From the NCBI RefSeq assembly GCF_000237925.1, contig NC_031498.1:20748422-20812421 (forward strand): 64,000 nucleotides of DNA, read 5' to 3'. Numbering within the stretch: position 1 is the stretch's first letter; every line of letters begins with the position of its first letter. The notes beneath the pieces were generated by a model. That model did no database searches and had not been told where the DNA came from. It saw only the letters and a list, made by a program, of their open reading frames with translations. The stretch comes from Schistosoma mansoni. Taxonomy: Eukaryota; Platyhelminthes; Trematoda; Strigeidida; Schistosomatidae. A program made the translations under genes and the position numbers. Of the stretch, positions 34,501-41,734 are shown piece by piece.

Positions 34501-35020
34501 CTGACGTTGTAAGTTTTATACACATCTTTAGTTATTGACTAACTAATATAAACTACTGCTCATATCAGCATATTGAAATTTGACTATTAGACAGATAAGT
34601 GATTGATATATAATTCAGTGTAACTGTGATATAGTTACCGAACCACTGGTTGAATTAATGATCGGGCCTGTGGTGGGTTTGTTTTTGAGGCATAAATAAT
34701 TTTAGCATGTTGTGTCAATTTACATGTTGTCCATAATAAAAATTGAAAACTTAATCTTTATCATCATCATCATCATCATCTTAAATTGTTGTTTTTCTCT
34801 ATTTCTCGCTTTTTTTAAAGCTTTAGATAAAAGAAACTTCAAGACATTTTACTCACAGACATGTTGCCTAAGTGTTATAAAAGTCGATGAATCTAAACGT
34901 CCACTTTCTGCTCAGAATACATGCGAGAATATAATGATATGGAAAGTACTACAATGGGTAATAAGGCACATTTATTTCACTAATCCTGATGATTATAACC
35001 TACATTGCTGTGTTAGTTAA
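13371..35020 (+). CDS. CRAL-TRIO (Sec14-like) lipid-transfer protein, seven-exon model
   Basis: Hand-built model: 13371-13518, 26522-26693, 28550-28608, 28666-28862, 30908-31018, 32612-32732, 34821-35020, totalling 1008 nt and 335 aa with all splice phases compatible. Residues about 10-95 look like the CRAL-TRIO N-terminal helical domain ([11 protein letters not shown], then [12 protein letters not shown]). Residues about 105-260 look like the lipid-binding CRAL-TRIO fold ([46 protein letters not shown]). The C-terminus has VDESKRP, as in many TTP-like members. The family carries small lipids such as tocopherol or retinal, or phosphoinositides, between membranes; the ligand here is unknown. 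No signal peptide or membrane segment is seen, so a cytosolic protein is inferred. Introns are long and repeat-filled. Intron 5 needs a GC donor. Exon 7 is the least certain. Confidence 0.8.
13603..14049 (+). mobile_element. Family C element (copy C2), inside CRAL-TRIO intron 1
   Basis: The inverted arms (GCACCATTGAAAACCTAGAAGC near 13662 and GCTTCTAGATTTTCAATGGT near 14001) enclose a spacer with ACTAGTGACTGGCTTC, a tRNA-like head (GTCGGCTCAGTGATCTAGAG, B-box-like GGGTCCGAGTTC) and a hammerhead-like segment at 13955-14002. The core reads TTGAGGA where CTGAGGA is expected, so it is probably inactive. A 10-bp direct repeat ATATATACAT flanks it (13593-13602 and 14050-14059), but this is AT-rich and partly simple. 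Confidence 0.7.
14060..17240. other. AT-rich intron sequence, nothing recognised
   Basis: About 3.2 kb of CRAL-TRIO intron 1. No exon with family similarity, no tRNA-like boxes and no copy of the named repeats was seen. Confidence 0.35.
17245..17340 (+). repeat. Penelope-end-like fragment with hammerhead-like motif
   Basis: CTGAAGAAGTGGCTTACAAT, then GAGTCACGAAGCGTCAG. GTGGCT and AGTCAC can pair as stem II. Related copies are at 33310-33510 and 55305-55380. The GAAA of the core reads GAAG here. The identification with Penelope-type terminal hammerheads is by recall. Confidence 0.5.
17341..18505. other. AT-rich intron sequence, nothing recognised
   Basis: No supported feature was seen. Confidence 0.3.
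18508..18595 (-). pseudogene. RTE 3'-end fragment
   Basis: On the minus strand it encodes a short C-terminal piece including GGLCSFTKD-like sequence, matching the end of the RT frame at 33524-33784. It is the 3' tail of a heavily truncated RTE copy. Confidence 0.5.
18839..18896. repeat. Compound microsatellite (TGTA)n (TG)n (TTG)n
   Basis: Consecutive runs of TGTA, TG and TTG units. Confidence 0.9.
19302..19605 (+). mobile_element. Solo-LTR-like element, 304 bp
   Basis: It starts TGTGGTGTGG and ends CCATTACA, with a 4-bp duplication CTAT at 19298-19301 and 19606-19609. It contains ACTTATATCTATATAAGTAC and AGTAGAAGATCGATAAGG. It is the longest copy and closest to a consensus. Confidence 0.75.
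20062..20886. mobile_element. Insertion with Sm-alpha-like unit and assembly gap, inside the LTR
   Basis: It is bordered by 12-bp duplications (20050-20061 and 20887-20898). Its left part is a minus-strand family A tail and head. 200 N lie at 20332-20531. Its right end, CATCCATCTTTGCTTA, is the plus-strand end of the family A head. The section 20550-20860 is not recognised. The insertion therefore has family A sequence at both ends in opposite orientations. Confidence 0.65.
20212..20272 (-). ncRNA. Hammerhead ribozyme-like segment, family A copy 5
   Basis: On the minus strand the cleavage side reads GCGCGTC directly followed by CTGGATT, the canonical arrangement without the AAA seen in other copies. 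However, the core reads CTGACAAG, so an invariant G is changed to A, and stem I is altered. It is probably inactive. Confidence 0.7.
21100..21860. other. AT-rich intron sequence, nothing recognised
   Basis: No supported feature was seen. Confidence 0.3.
21866..22185 (+). mobile_element. Family A element with tail and head in opposite orientation (copy 6)
   Basis: A minus-strand tail (21866-22007: GTTTGGATCTTCCCATTGAT, GCATACTGTGCGTATTGCC) is joined at AGTGGCTATC to a plus-strand head (ACTCAGTGGCCAAGTGGATA). Its hammerhead core (22105-22168) keeps CTGACGAG and CGAAAC, but stem III is GCGAGTC and AAA follows GTC. Confidence 0.75.
22190..22960. other. AT-rich intron sequence, nothing recognised
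   Basis: The segment 22300-22400 repeats the phrases GTTATGACTG and GTTATG in a loose short-period pattern. No coding similarity was seen. Confidence 0.3.
22964..23095 (-). mobile_element. Truncated family C element (copy C3)
   Basis: It has ACCACCATGG, then a minus-strand hammerhead-like segment (22984-23031: CGTCCTATTGCGGGACTCCT), then after GCATCCACGATC the other arm GGTTTTCCATGGTGGTCTAG. The tRNA-like head is deleted between GATC and the arm. Confidence 0.65.
23240..24150 (+). pseudogene. Degenerate Penelope-like element fragment
   Basis: Broken plus-strand frames read [11 protein letters not shown] and NNTGKLEIH (the FLD block of the Penelope RT C-terminal side), then [12 protein letters not shown], then [13 protein letters not shown] (around 23519-23560) and [10 protein letters not shown] (around 23680-23710), the order expected across the RT-to-GIY-YIG region. 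Many frameshifts and stops are present. The CACGAC-type end sequence near 24090 resembles 10190-10230. Confidence 0.65.
24530..24745 (+). mobile_element. Decayed family B element
   Basis: It shares in order AAGATTGTAGGTACACCTTA, CTGATAAG, GATTTAGGGTTTCCTATAGA, CACTTAGACTAGTGACC and CAACTTGACAGATAAAAC with the family B copy at 10782. The core is damaged (CTGATAAG), so there is no active ribozyme. Confidence 0.6.
25095..25262 (-). mobile_element. Decayed family A element
   Basis: On the minus strand it follows the family A head and ribozyme order, with many substitutions (for example the GTCCTATGTGTGAGTCACCA region). Confidence 0.6.
25460..25515 (-). ncRNA. Hammerhead ribozyme-like segment, family B copy 2
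   Basis: The minus-strand core matches copy 1: CTGACGAG, TGTCAAGTAGCA, CGAAAC, CCGGGTC, CAGGGTTTCC. All invariant bases are kept. Confidence 0.72.
25970..26029 (+). ncRNA. Hammerhead ribozyme-like segment, family B copy 3
   Basis: The plus-strand core is identical in its essential parts to copies 1 and 2. The upstream GGTACACCTT provides the stem I strand. Confidence 0.72.
26141..26339 (+). mobile_element. Solo-LTR-like element, internally shortened (199 bp)
   Basis: It begins TGCGGTATATACCACTTATA and ends CTCATTACA, flanked by the 4-bp repeat ATCA (26137-26140 and 26340-26343). It retains the family's ordered motifs but lacks part of the middle. Confidence 0.7.
26522..26693 (+). CDS. CRAL-TRIO gene exon 2
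   Basis: The acceptor is ...CACGAAG at 26520-26521. It encodes [20 protein letters not shown] and on to [16 protein letters not shown], the second half of the CRAL-TRIO N-terminal domain. The donor GTAAGTG starts at 26694, phase 2. Confidence 0.82.
26908..27436 (+). mobile_element. Internally deleted, non-autonomous derivative of the RTE element
   Basis: The first 450 bp (CCCCCAAATGCCCTGGTACG onward) match the 5' leader of the element at 42715. At about 27360 the sequence jumps to the last 75 bp of that element (ATCTGGTGC...TTTTGTACC, GTGTTTAAATAAA). The whole coding region is missing. A perfect 13-bp duplication TTTACACTGACTG flanks it (26895-26907 and 27437-27449), so the short form itself was inserted as a unit. 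Open frames inside it are leader sequence, not genes. Confidence 0.85.
27450..28549. other. Intron sequence, nothing recognised
   Basis: No supported feature was seen in this 1.1-kb part of CRAL-TRIO intron 2. Confidence 0.3.
28550..28608 (+). CDS. CRAL-TRIO gene exon 3 (micro-exon, 59 nt)
   Basis: The acceptor TTTTTAAATCAG ends at 28549. It encodes [19 protein letters not shown]. The donor GTAAGT starts at 28609 and leaves phase 1. It joins exon 4 as LRLKAWQPDLL, matching the start of the lipid-binding domain. An alternative donor at GTTGAG (28604) breaks the frame. Confidence 0.78.
28666..28862 (+). CDS. CRAL-TRIO gene exon 4
   Basis: The acceptor is TTTTTTATAG. It encodes [20 protein letters not shown] through [14 protein letters not shown] to SSMKLLQ, the core beta-strand region of CRAL-TRIO. 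The donor is CAG|GTAAAT, phase 0. Confidence 0.85.
28863..29240. other. Intron 4 start, nothing recognised
   Basis: Open frames here run into the intron and are not coding. Confidence 0.3.
29243..29630 (-). mobile_element. Family C element (copy C4), minus strand
   Basis: In order: arm (AGACCACCATGAAAAACCTG), hammerhead-like segment (29297-29344), the tRNA-like head reversed (B box GGACCCAGGACC region, CTAGACCACTGAGCCGAC), then the spacer CCAACGGTGTTAATGTC...CATTGTTTTCAGTAAGTAAC...CTTGAAGCCAGTCAC and the outer end CAGAATGGGGGTTTGTGG. The core reads CTGTTGAGG and CGAAAT, so it is probably inactive. Confidence 0.75.
29930..30190 (+). mobile_element. Decayed family B-like element
   Basis: A tRNA-like head (GCTAACAGCTCAGTAGTAAA) with AAACCTTAGGTTTCCTGCCA and a tail containing TTGATAGAATTCAACCAATA parallels the family B order. 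The ribozyme core is not recognisable. Confidence 0.5.
30600..30830 (+). mobile_element. Decayed family C element
   Basis: The left end CAGTATGGGGCTGTGGGG, arms GGCCACCAATCAAAACCTGG and CCAGGTTTTCATTAATGGTC, and a core CTGATGAGAAGTCTCATACT then ATAAAACGGCTGTCCAGTGC are present. Most of the tRNA-like head is deleted. Confidence 0.6.
30908..31018 (+). CDS. CRAL-TRIO gene exon 5
   Basis: The acceptor TTTATTCTAG ends at 30907. It encodes [19 protein letters not shown] through [15 protein letters not shown]. Open reading continues into [11 protein letters not shown], which does not fit the family. The proposed donor is GC (GCAAGT at 31019), which joins in phase 0 to exon 6, giving KMKQR-IIRIKDD, where family members have K-L/I-K-x-R-I. 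GCAAGT is the usual form of a GC donor. A GT donor one base later (A|GTTATA) gives phase 1 and reaches a stop at the main acceptor. Confidence 0.75.
31019..31739. other. Intron 5 sequence, nothing recognised
   Basis: An open frame at 31620-31844 overlaps the start of a family C element and has no domain. Confidence 0.3.
31745..32165 (+). mobile_element. Family C element (copy C5)
   Basis: It has the spacer GTGACTGGCTCCATGAGG...GAAGTCGTGGCCAGTGG, a tRNA-like head with a clear A box (GGCTCAGTGGTCTATCGG) and B box (GGTTCGAATCCC), then a hammerhead-like segment (32028-32074), the arm TTCCATGGTGGTCTAGCTTC and the outer end CCACAAAACCCCCTT. The core keeps CTGAGGAG but has CGAGTT for CGAAAC. Confidence 0.78.
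32166..32611. other. Intron 5 end, nothing recognised
   Basis: No supported feature was seen. Confidence 0.3.
32612..32732 (+). CDS. CRAL-TRIO gene exon 6
   Basis: The acceptor TTTAATACAACCAG ends at 32611. It encodes [17 protein letters not shown] and [20 protein letters not shown], the conserved LP-x-EYGG end of the lipid-binding domain. The proposed donor is AAAAAAG|GTTGCC, phase 1. If unspliced, the frame ends at 32758 after nine residues. Splicing to 34821 gives a more family-like tail. Confidence 0.8.
32759..33300. other. Intron 6 sequence, nothing recognised
   Basis: No supported feature was seen. Confidence 0.3.
33308..33510. repeat. Inverted pair of Penelope-end-like sequences
   Basis: A minus-strand copy (33308-33395: GTAGAAAAATTTTATTTCTG, GACGTTTCGTGACTTAATGC) faces a plus-strand copy (33430-33510: CTCTGAAGAAGTGACTTGCA, ACGAAATGTCGG). 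The copies are separated by about 40 bp with TTAACACACGTTTATATAGT. The fragment is related to 17245 and 55305. Confidence 0.7.
33524..33784 (-). pseudogene. RTE reverse transcriptase C-terminal fragment
   Basis: The 86-codon minus-strand frame includes [37 protein letters not shown] and [12 protein letters not shown]. This is the basic C-terminal region of the same RTE subfamily as the remnant at 6330-8066. It is 5'-truncated, with no upstream RT domain. Confidence 0.75.
33790..34711. other. Intron 6 sequence, nothing recognised
   Basis: AT-rich; no supported feature was seen. Confidence 0.3.
34760..34780. repeat. (ATC)n microsatellite
   Basis: Seven tandem CAT/ATC units just before the pyrimidine tract of the proposed last acceptor of the CRAL-TRIO gene. 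Confidence 0.85.
34821..35020 (+). CDS. CRAL-TRIO gene exon 7 (proposed last exon)
   Basis: A strong pyrimidine-rich acceptor (CTCGCTTTTTTTAAAG) ends at 34820. Phase 1 fits exon 6. It encodes [20 protein letters not shown], then [17 protein letters not shown], and stops at 35018-35020. The VDESKRP block resembles the tail after EYGG in TTP-like proteins. The last 25 residues do not resemble the family, so the true end may differ by another splice. Confidence 0.6.
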
Positions 35021-35025
35021 CATTG

Positions 35026-35031
35026 AATAAA
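35026..35031 (+). terminator. Possible polyadenylation signal AATAAA
   Basis: AATAAA begins six bases after the proposed stop codon. In AT-rich DNA this can occur by chance, so it is weak support for the gene end. Confidence 0.35.
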
Positions 35032-35271
35032 AGACAGTGATGTTTGCCATTTCTCCTCGGGCCCCCCTTCATTTGTTTTTGAAATTCTGGGATTTTGAAA
35101 TTTAAAGTTTCCACTAGACACCTTAGGGGTTTTATGTGCTTCATATTTCTCATGTTTAAAAGAAGAGTATTTATCGAGGGTTGATAGTGTCATTCCTTAA
35201 TTCTAAATAAATAAGATTATATTTTTCTAAGTTGAAGATTTCTAGACTAAAGAGATGATTTAAGGGTGGAT

Positions 35272-35583
35272 GTCGAGGCAATACGCACAGTATGCACATA
35301 TGCCAATTAGAGACTGATCAGTTGCAGTCCTAAACACATCGATGGGAAGATCCAAACAAACAATACTAAGTGAATTCAAACTTCACCCCATCGCACAAGC
35401 AAGTGGCTTTCAGGACTCAGTGGCCGAGTGGATAACGCGATGGCGTTTGAAGCGAGGGTACTGGGTTCGAGTCCCAGAGTGAACATCAACTCTGAGATGC
35501 AGGTACATCCAGCTGAGGAGTCCCAAATAGGACAAAACGCGCGTCAAACTGGATTCCACTGCTAGCCACTATCCATCTCTAAA
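35272..35583 (+). mobile_element. Sm-alpha-like element (family A copy 7), tail then head
   Basis: The tail (35272-35410) is followed by a head in direct orientation (ACTCAGTGGCCGAGTGG at 35416), as in the tandem array. The hammerhead segment at 35499-35562 reads CTGAGGAG, but the second core block is CAAAAC (G to A), and AAA follows GTC. It is probably inactive. Confidence 0.82.
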
Positions 35584-36836
35584 TATAACTAAGTTACTGA
35601 GTTATACATTTTTCTCCTTCATATTATTATCCAAATCATTCTTTACTGTTGAACATATCTCAGCCTCGGAAAATCAATTTCTGAATGTTAAGTTGTTTAC
35701 CATGACTAGTCAATGTTAGGGATTGTAACGAGGATTACTCCATTAGTTTCGTGAGTTCAGTACACACCAAAGTTTATCTATCACCTATTATCACTGTAAC
35801 TTAGCGATCGTTTTCGCCAAACAAATCGTCGATCCAGTAAGATTCAACCTTTCCTCGAAGCGTACTGAGAAAACAAGATAGCCACACCACCAAGTTAGAG
35901 TGGAACGGGGTTAGGGGCCAATGCTCAGTTTTGCTTTAATGTATGACACACATAAGTTAGACAGTTACACTACTCCAATGAACTCGGATAAATTGAGACT
36001 ATTTGTCAAAATGTATGATGAAGCCCACTTTATTGATCACAGGCTTAAAATCTACAAAACTACACTTAGAGCAAATAAAGCGACCTATATTTATCTTAAC
36101 GAGAAAATTTTAAGCCACCTCCCATTCATATAGCATGTTAGTGTGTTCCTGAATGAATCGTAAAGTAAGACCTATTTCAGTAAAATATGGAAATAAATAA
36201 GTTCCTAGACCTGAAAAAGCGGAAAGGGTTTTTCATTACTGATAACGTGGATTAAAGTTAAAACGCACAGGACGAAGAACAGTGAATCCTTTTAGACTCT
36301 CCTAAGCAACTCACTATCTTCACCCACAAGCTTACTGTAACCAGATTCCAGCAGAGCAGATCCAAACATTTCTTGAAAAAAGACAAGTTAACATGAGAGT
36401 AAATCGCATTTTGAGGACGACCCACTAACGTTTTAGAAGGATGAACCATAAATAAAGGGTTGTGATATACTTTCTTGAGACAATTAAGGGTAGTCGAATT
36501 CGGTATGCTGACTGGCGATTTCTAGGGCTGTCCGATTCGTATCCTCATAGTCACAAATTAGTCCCAATTGAAGCCAGGCTGAAACCTGACTTTGAATTTT
36601 GTAGTTTACATCAGTTGCTGGATAATGTAGAAAGGGTTTATAAATTGGGATGGACATCCTACTGTTAGGAAAAAACCGTGTCCGTAAGCCTGAATCTATG
36701 CCACTACGTGGCCCTATTCTGAATCTGAGAATCTAGAGGTTTCTTCCTCTAAACATCAGAAAAACAAACTGTCCCAGATATATACTGTTATATCTGGCCG
36801 ATTGTGAACGCTATATTCGGGGGATAAAACATATGT

Positions 36837-36860
36837 ATATATATATATATATATATATAT
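36837..36860. repeat. (AT)n microsatellite
   Basis: Twelve uninterrupted AT units. Confidence 0.9.
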
Positions 36861-38111
36861 GGCAAAAAATAGTGGGGTGTATATAAATATTCTGAGGTGT
36901 TTATTATCTTAGAACGATAAATTTTTAGATGACCACACCAGTTATTTTATAGTGAAGCCTAGGCTGTGGTGGTGTTTTTCCCTCAGAGTAAATTTCATTG
37001 TTTTGATCGTTTTTACGTATCAAGGCTACCATTTTCACCATAATTGGATTTAATTCAGTTAAAGTATTCACCAGGGGTATCACTTTTGTTTTCCAAAGTA
37101 TTTGACCGTCAGTACTTTTGAATATATTGTTCCTATTGTAGCTGTAAATAAATCCCCAAAATCAATAACTCATTAAGTGTTCGACATTGGATGCCGACCA
37201 CATTGTTTTAAGTGGACTTGTTTAACTGAAAGCGTTCGGTCATGCATCCGCACCAGATCACGTTACGACTCAGCGTGGGAAACAGCTCCTACGTTCACTA
37301 GCCAGATTAGAGTAACCGCTTCTCGATATATTGATAACGCATCAAATATATCTTTCCTACCTCTTCGCATCTGATTGCTGATTTTAACCCAGTGGGGAAC
37401 GATTCGAATATAGAAGGTGTCAAACTAGAATACTGGTCGCATCTTCACTATTATATTTGTTAGCACTTTTGGTTCTAAGAGTTCACGGTTTTCCACATTT
37501 CTGGTTATCAGTTCCTATTGTCTCTGGGTATCGTTTACGTCTAGCTTCTTTTGAAAACCCCCGATCGATGACTGGACGGTGAAAAACAAATAATCGCCGA
37601 CGCCTAGACTGTCGGTACATTACGGAAAGTGACATACGGTGAGACGAGCTTAAAGGATAATGCCACGAAGTTTGCACGAATCTAATGCCTGTGGCTTTCA
37701 AACGATTTAGCAAAAACAGTTGGGTATGGTTGGGTTGTTAGCGCTGCTCAGACGCAAACAGCTTGCTATCCGAGGTCATTTCAGTGGTAAATGCTGCCAA
37801 AAAGAGTATTAGCAAACATAGTCGAGACACACAGAACAGTACTCCCTCGGTCGATATATAAATTTATGTAAATCCACCTCAAATAAACTCAGTATAGATT
37901 CATTCACATGGATTAAAAGAGGAAAGACCAACTTTAAAGAGGTCTGACCTAAATGAAAACTCAAGAAGGAAAGTTTCTTTTGTCCCCCATTTTACAAATG
38001 GCAGCCAGCGGGAAACGCCTAAAAAACCTAATCGTGAGGTTGGGTCTGTTTCTAGCAGAAAAAACAAAAACCTGACCATCCAAGTCATCGGTAATCATTC
38101 AGGATCTCACA

Positions 38112-38633
38112 GTGTGTTTAACGCTACTGTGGTTTCTACTCCAACGAAATTTGGTAAATGTGTACAGGTCGAGAATAAGAAACGATATAAGGTTATTCAA
38201 GAAAAGCAACCTTCCCCAAAAAGTAGCTGAGGAACGAAAGACTGATCATAGTGACAGGTCAGTTATCTTCCACAGAGTAAAGGAGAGTAAAAGCTCAGAA
38301 TCAAGAACTCATTTTGAGCATGACATTAAGTTTATGAAACAGTTACTAAATCAGCTAATGCCTCAAGATATCTCCGGGATCACCTTGCTAAAGGTTTATA
38401 GACTAGGCAGCCAAATGAACTGGAAACAGAATCAAGCCAGGCTGCTCAAAGTAGTATTTAAATCTCCCAATGAACGGGACTTAATAATACGGAATGGATA
38501 TAACCTAAAGTTGTCAGTTTTTGTTCGTAAAGACATTCCGCTGGCAGACTGTATGAAAAAACGAGAAGCTAAAATAGGCTTCAGATCTGTCACACAAATG
38601 CTCGAAGCTTGCTCAATGGGCTACCGGAGCTAG
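38112..38633 (+). pseudogene. CR1-like ORF1 protein fragment
   Basis: The frame includes HSDRSVIFHRVKES, then EHDIKFMKQLLNQLMPQDIS and a basic stretch with KVVFKSPNERDLIIRNGYNL and VRKDIPLADCMKKREAKIGF. This is the pattern of ORF1-type RNA-binding proteins of flatworm CR1-like elements (by recall). The frame stops before the endonuclease. Confidence 0.6.
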
Positions 38634-38732
38634 GCGTACAGATTGACTCAACCAATCAGGATATAGTCGCAGTCATAGAAACTTAATAGCATATCTCATT
38701 AAAAGAAAACGTGTAAGTTAGTTAGTTGCCGC

Positions 38733-39020
38733 TTGAAACGCAAAGGACAGGAGCTGCTGATTGGTTTGATCTACCTCAATCCAAGTTTTGAGGTGAATAG
38801 GGTCTTGCTAAACCGTCTCAATACTTGGTCATATAGTGGTCGATGTCTCATCCTAGGAGACGTTAATGCACCTACGGTAGACTGGAAAGATGTGAAAACA
38901 GAAAATTTCTTCGAACAGGAACTAGTTGATGTACTTTTCACATGTACCCTAGTGCCACATATGAAACAAACGACTAGGTACCCTACGGACTCTGATTCAT
39001 CCTTACTAGATCATATATAG
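38733..39020 (+). pseudogene. CR1-like endonuclease fragment
   Basis: LIGLIYLNPS, then RCLILGDVNAPTVDW (GD-N active-site block) and SDSSLLDHI (the DH block) are the C-terminal half of an apurinic-type endonuclease. The N-terminal half is not readable. Confidence 0.7.
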
Positions 39021-39739
39021 ACTCACTATGAGGATGACGTTGCGAACCTCGATAACATGCCACCCACGGGTAAAAGTGATCATGCGGTTTTAACTTTTGA
39101 CTTTTATTTAGTTGTCAAAGACGATCATACGTCTGGAAAGCAAATACAGAAGATATTATACACTCACCATCCTCATTAAATTGGAAATTAGAGCCAGAGC
39201 CCCCAAGCTTGAGATGTATTTCGAAATTTGTACATGGAATTCACTGCACCCCACATCCCTTGGGCTACAGCAAGAGGTCCGAGGAACTCTCCACCAAGGT
39301 TCAGTAGGGAGGTTCTTTCCCTTCTCCGTAAAAAAAGAATGTAGGAGAGATCTAGGTCGCTGGGTACTGATGAGACAAAATCTCAAAATCGAGAGGCTTG
39401 AAATATTTGTGACTCGGCTCTTAGCAAGTCCAGAAGGTTGTACAAAGAAAAAAAATTAAGGAATCAATGGAATGTCCCATACTCTTGATTTCGTATATAA
39501 AACAAAGAACTAAGAGAAGAGGAGATATTCCAGCACTATGAGGAAACAGTAATCTTTCATTATTAGTGGAGGACGACCATCATAATGCTTAGATATTCTC
39601 AGACTACTTTGGCAATGTATATACCATAGAGGCATTCTTTTCGTCGGTTCATACAAACCCCCCACACACACTGGACACTATGAGAATCAAATAACTCGAT
39701 GACTATGGTCTGCTAAATAAGCCTGACGTAGGCAAGTCC

Positions 39740-40620
39740 ACGGGATCCGATGAAATGCATCATAGGTTACTAAAGGAAATAACGAATTTCGTTACGAACC
39801 CCTTAAGCATATGTTTCAATCTATCCGTAACCCAGGGTCGATTAACAAAAGACTGGAAGAATACCATAGTAGGTCATGTCTTCAATGTAGCTACGAGACA
39901 TAAACCCGAGAACTACAGACCTGTTAAACTAATTAGCGTGTTCGTTACAATTTTAAAAAAGATTATTCAGAAGGAGCTGTTTAATTATTTTGATGAAAAC
40001 GGATCCTTTCGGAAATGTAGCATGACTTTAGAACAGGTTATTCCTGTCTCACTAACTTATTAATGGCTCATGAAAGTTAGAGCATTCTTAAAGACCAAAA
40101 GTTACCTATAGACGCTACCTAAATTGACTTCAGCAAAGCTTTTGATAAAGTTACTTACAACCGGCTATTATATAAAGTAAGTAATGTCGGGATGGGAGAC
40201 AATTTACGAAATTGGATAAAAAGCCTCCTAGTTGGGCGCCAACAAACAGGATGGGTGAACTCCAATTTGTCTAACTGGGAAACTATGCTTAGCGGAGTGC
40301 CTCAGGGTACAGTTTGGGGGTCAGTATTAATCCTCTTGTATATAAATGACCTTCCTCGTCTCCTATTAACATCGGTCTTGCTATATGCTGACAGCCTCAA
40401 GGTATGGTGAGCGATAAAAAGTAAAGGTGATAGCTTAGAGCTTCAAAATGATCTAGGGAAATTATCTGAATGGTCTCAAACATGGCAATTGTCGATAAAT
40501 ACTTCCAAGTGTATTGTGATGCATATTGGTCACCAAGATACAGATGCCTACTTAGTGAGTAACAATGAGCTACACATTGACCAGTCACACAATAACTTAC
40601 TAGTCATCGTTAACCAAGAC
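39740..40620 (+). pseudogene. CR1-like reverse transcriptase fragments
   Basis: Blocks in different frames: GSDEMHHRLLKEI, HKPENYRPVKLISV (the NYRP block), FDKVTYNRLL-like (around 40140), VPQGTVWGSVLILLYINDLP (40300-40355), and LLYADSLKVW, where the catalytic Y-A-D-D reads Y-A-D-S. A further block LSEWSQTWQLSINTSKC follows at 40460-40515. The loss of the second aspartate and the frameshifts rule out activity. Confidence 0.75.
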
Positions 40621-41540
40621 TTATAAACTACCGTACACGGCCATGCAATAGCCGCCAAAGGTTTTGCAACCCTATGGTCAATACATATGGCTTTCAGCCA
40701 TGTCGACGCTGTATACAAGCGGCTAACCCCCTGCCTAAGATAAAACAATGAGCTTTTTGAAAAACGCTCAGAAGACCGCAACTAAGCTGATTCCCGGAAT
40801 AGCGAAGCTCCTGTATGATCCTCGATTGGCTAAACTAAACCTATTTCCATTGTCAAATTGGAGGACCAGAAGTGATTTGATTATAGTTCTCAAATTACTT
40901 AGTGAGGAATTTGAATCCGATATGCCCTCGTTTTTCTTGCCTTTTGAAACCGAGAAGTTGCGAGGACACTCCAAATAAGTTCACAAGCCCAGAACAAATT
41001 ACCTGTCAGCTGACTGTTGATTTTCCCATTGAATCATCAACGAGTGGAATTCATTACCTCAACACATGGTTTAGGCTCCATCTGTCGACTCTTTTAAGAG
41101 AAAGTTGGATAGAACAAGAGAGCACCATTGCCAGGACCAACATAGGCCACCTAGCCTCCTGTTCTTTCCAAACTGAATCTGAGACTGAAGGCTGAACTGC
41201 TAACACCATATTGGTGATCAATCAATATTTATCGCAGGGATCAATCAAGAAATAAGTAAAAGAAACTCGTTGAAGTACTCTGTGCTGAAAATTTTATATT
41301 GTACCAGGGACATCATATTAAATGAAGCCATTAGTAATAATTGTTATTATTCATACACTATTCATTTTAGTCTCGATAATATCAAGTAAAAACCTGAATG
41401 TCCACCAAAAATCAATTAAAATTTTAACCCTTACATCATAAATATGTCTGTTACCTCTGTTAAAGACCGAATCGCCTAATATTATAGCCATCGAAAGTGA
41501 AAACTGGTTTGTTTGACTGCACCATCACAAGGTCGTAATT

Positions 41541-41734
41541 ATGGACATCAAGGTTAATATCGACGGAGTACTCAGAGAAGTTTGTGGGATTAATGAAGGA
41601 ACAACGTGTGAAGAAGTGATTTTCAAGCTTGCACAGATCGCTAGTTTGCCTGGATTTTATACTCTGGTTGCCAGCTGCAGAGATAAAGAAATTACATTAT
41701 CTCCAGAAGAAAGAATTATAAACTTCATCAAAGA
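41541..41734 (+). CDS. RASSF8: RASSF exon 1 (RA domain start)
   Basis: The ATG at 41541 begins MDIKVNIDGVLREVCGI. The donor GA|GTATGA (41735) gives phase 2 and joins exon 2 as NFIKE-TKENPSNICFILRR, colinear with family members. A second donor at 41752 is possible and would add residues not present in the family. Confidence 0.85.

Larger units (their letters stand above)
35860..41230 (+). mobile_element. Decayed CR1-like non-LTR retrotransposon
   Basis: Plus-strand fragments in order: an ORF1-like frame (38112-38633), an endonuclease C-terminal part (38733-39020), reverse transcriptase blocks (39755-40410) and a C-terminal region to about 41195. The order and block types fit the CR1 clade. 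The 5' limit is a guess; 35860-38100 contains broken frames with no sure similarity. The 3' limit is near 41230, about 0.3 kb before the RASSF start codon. Frameshifts and stops are numerous. Confidence 0.7.
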
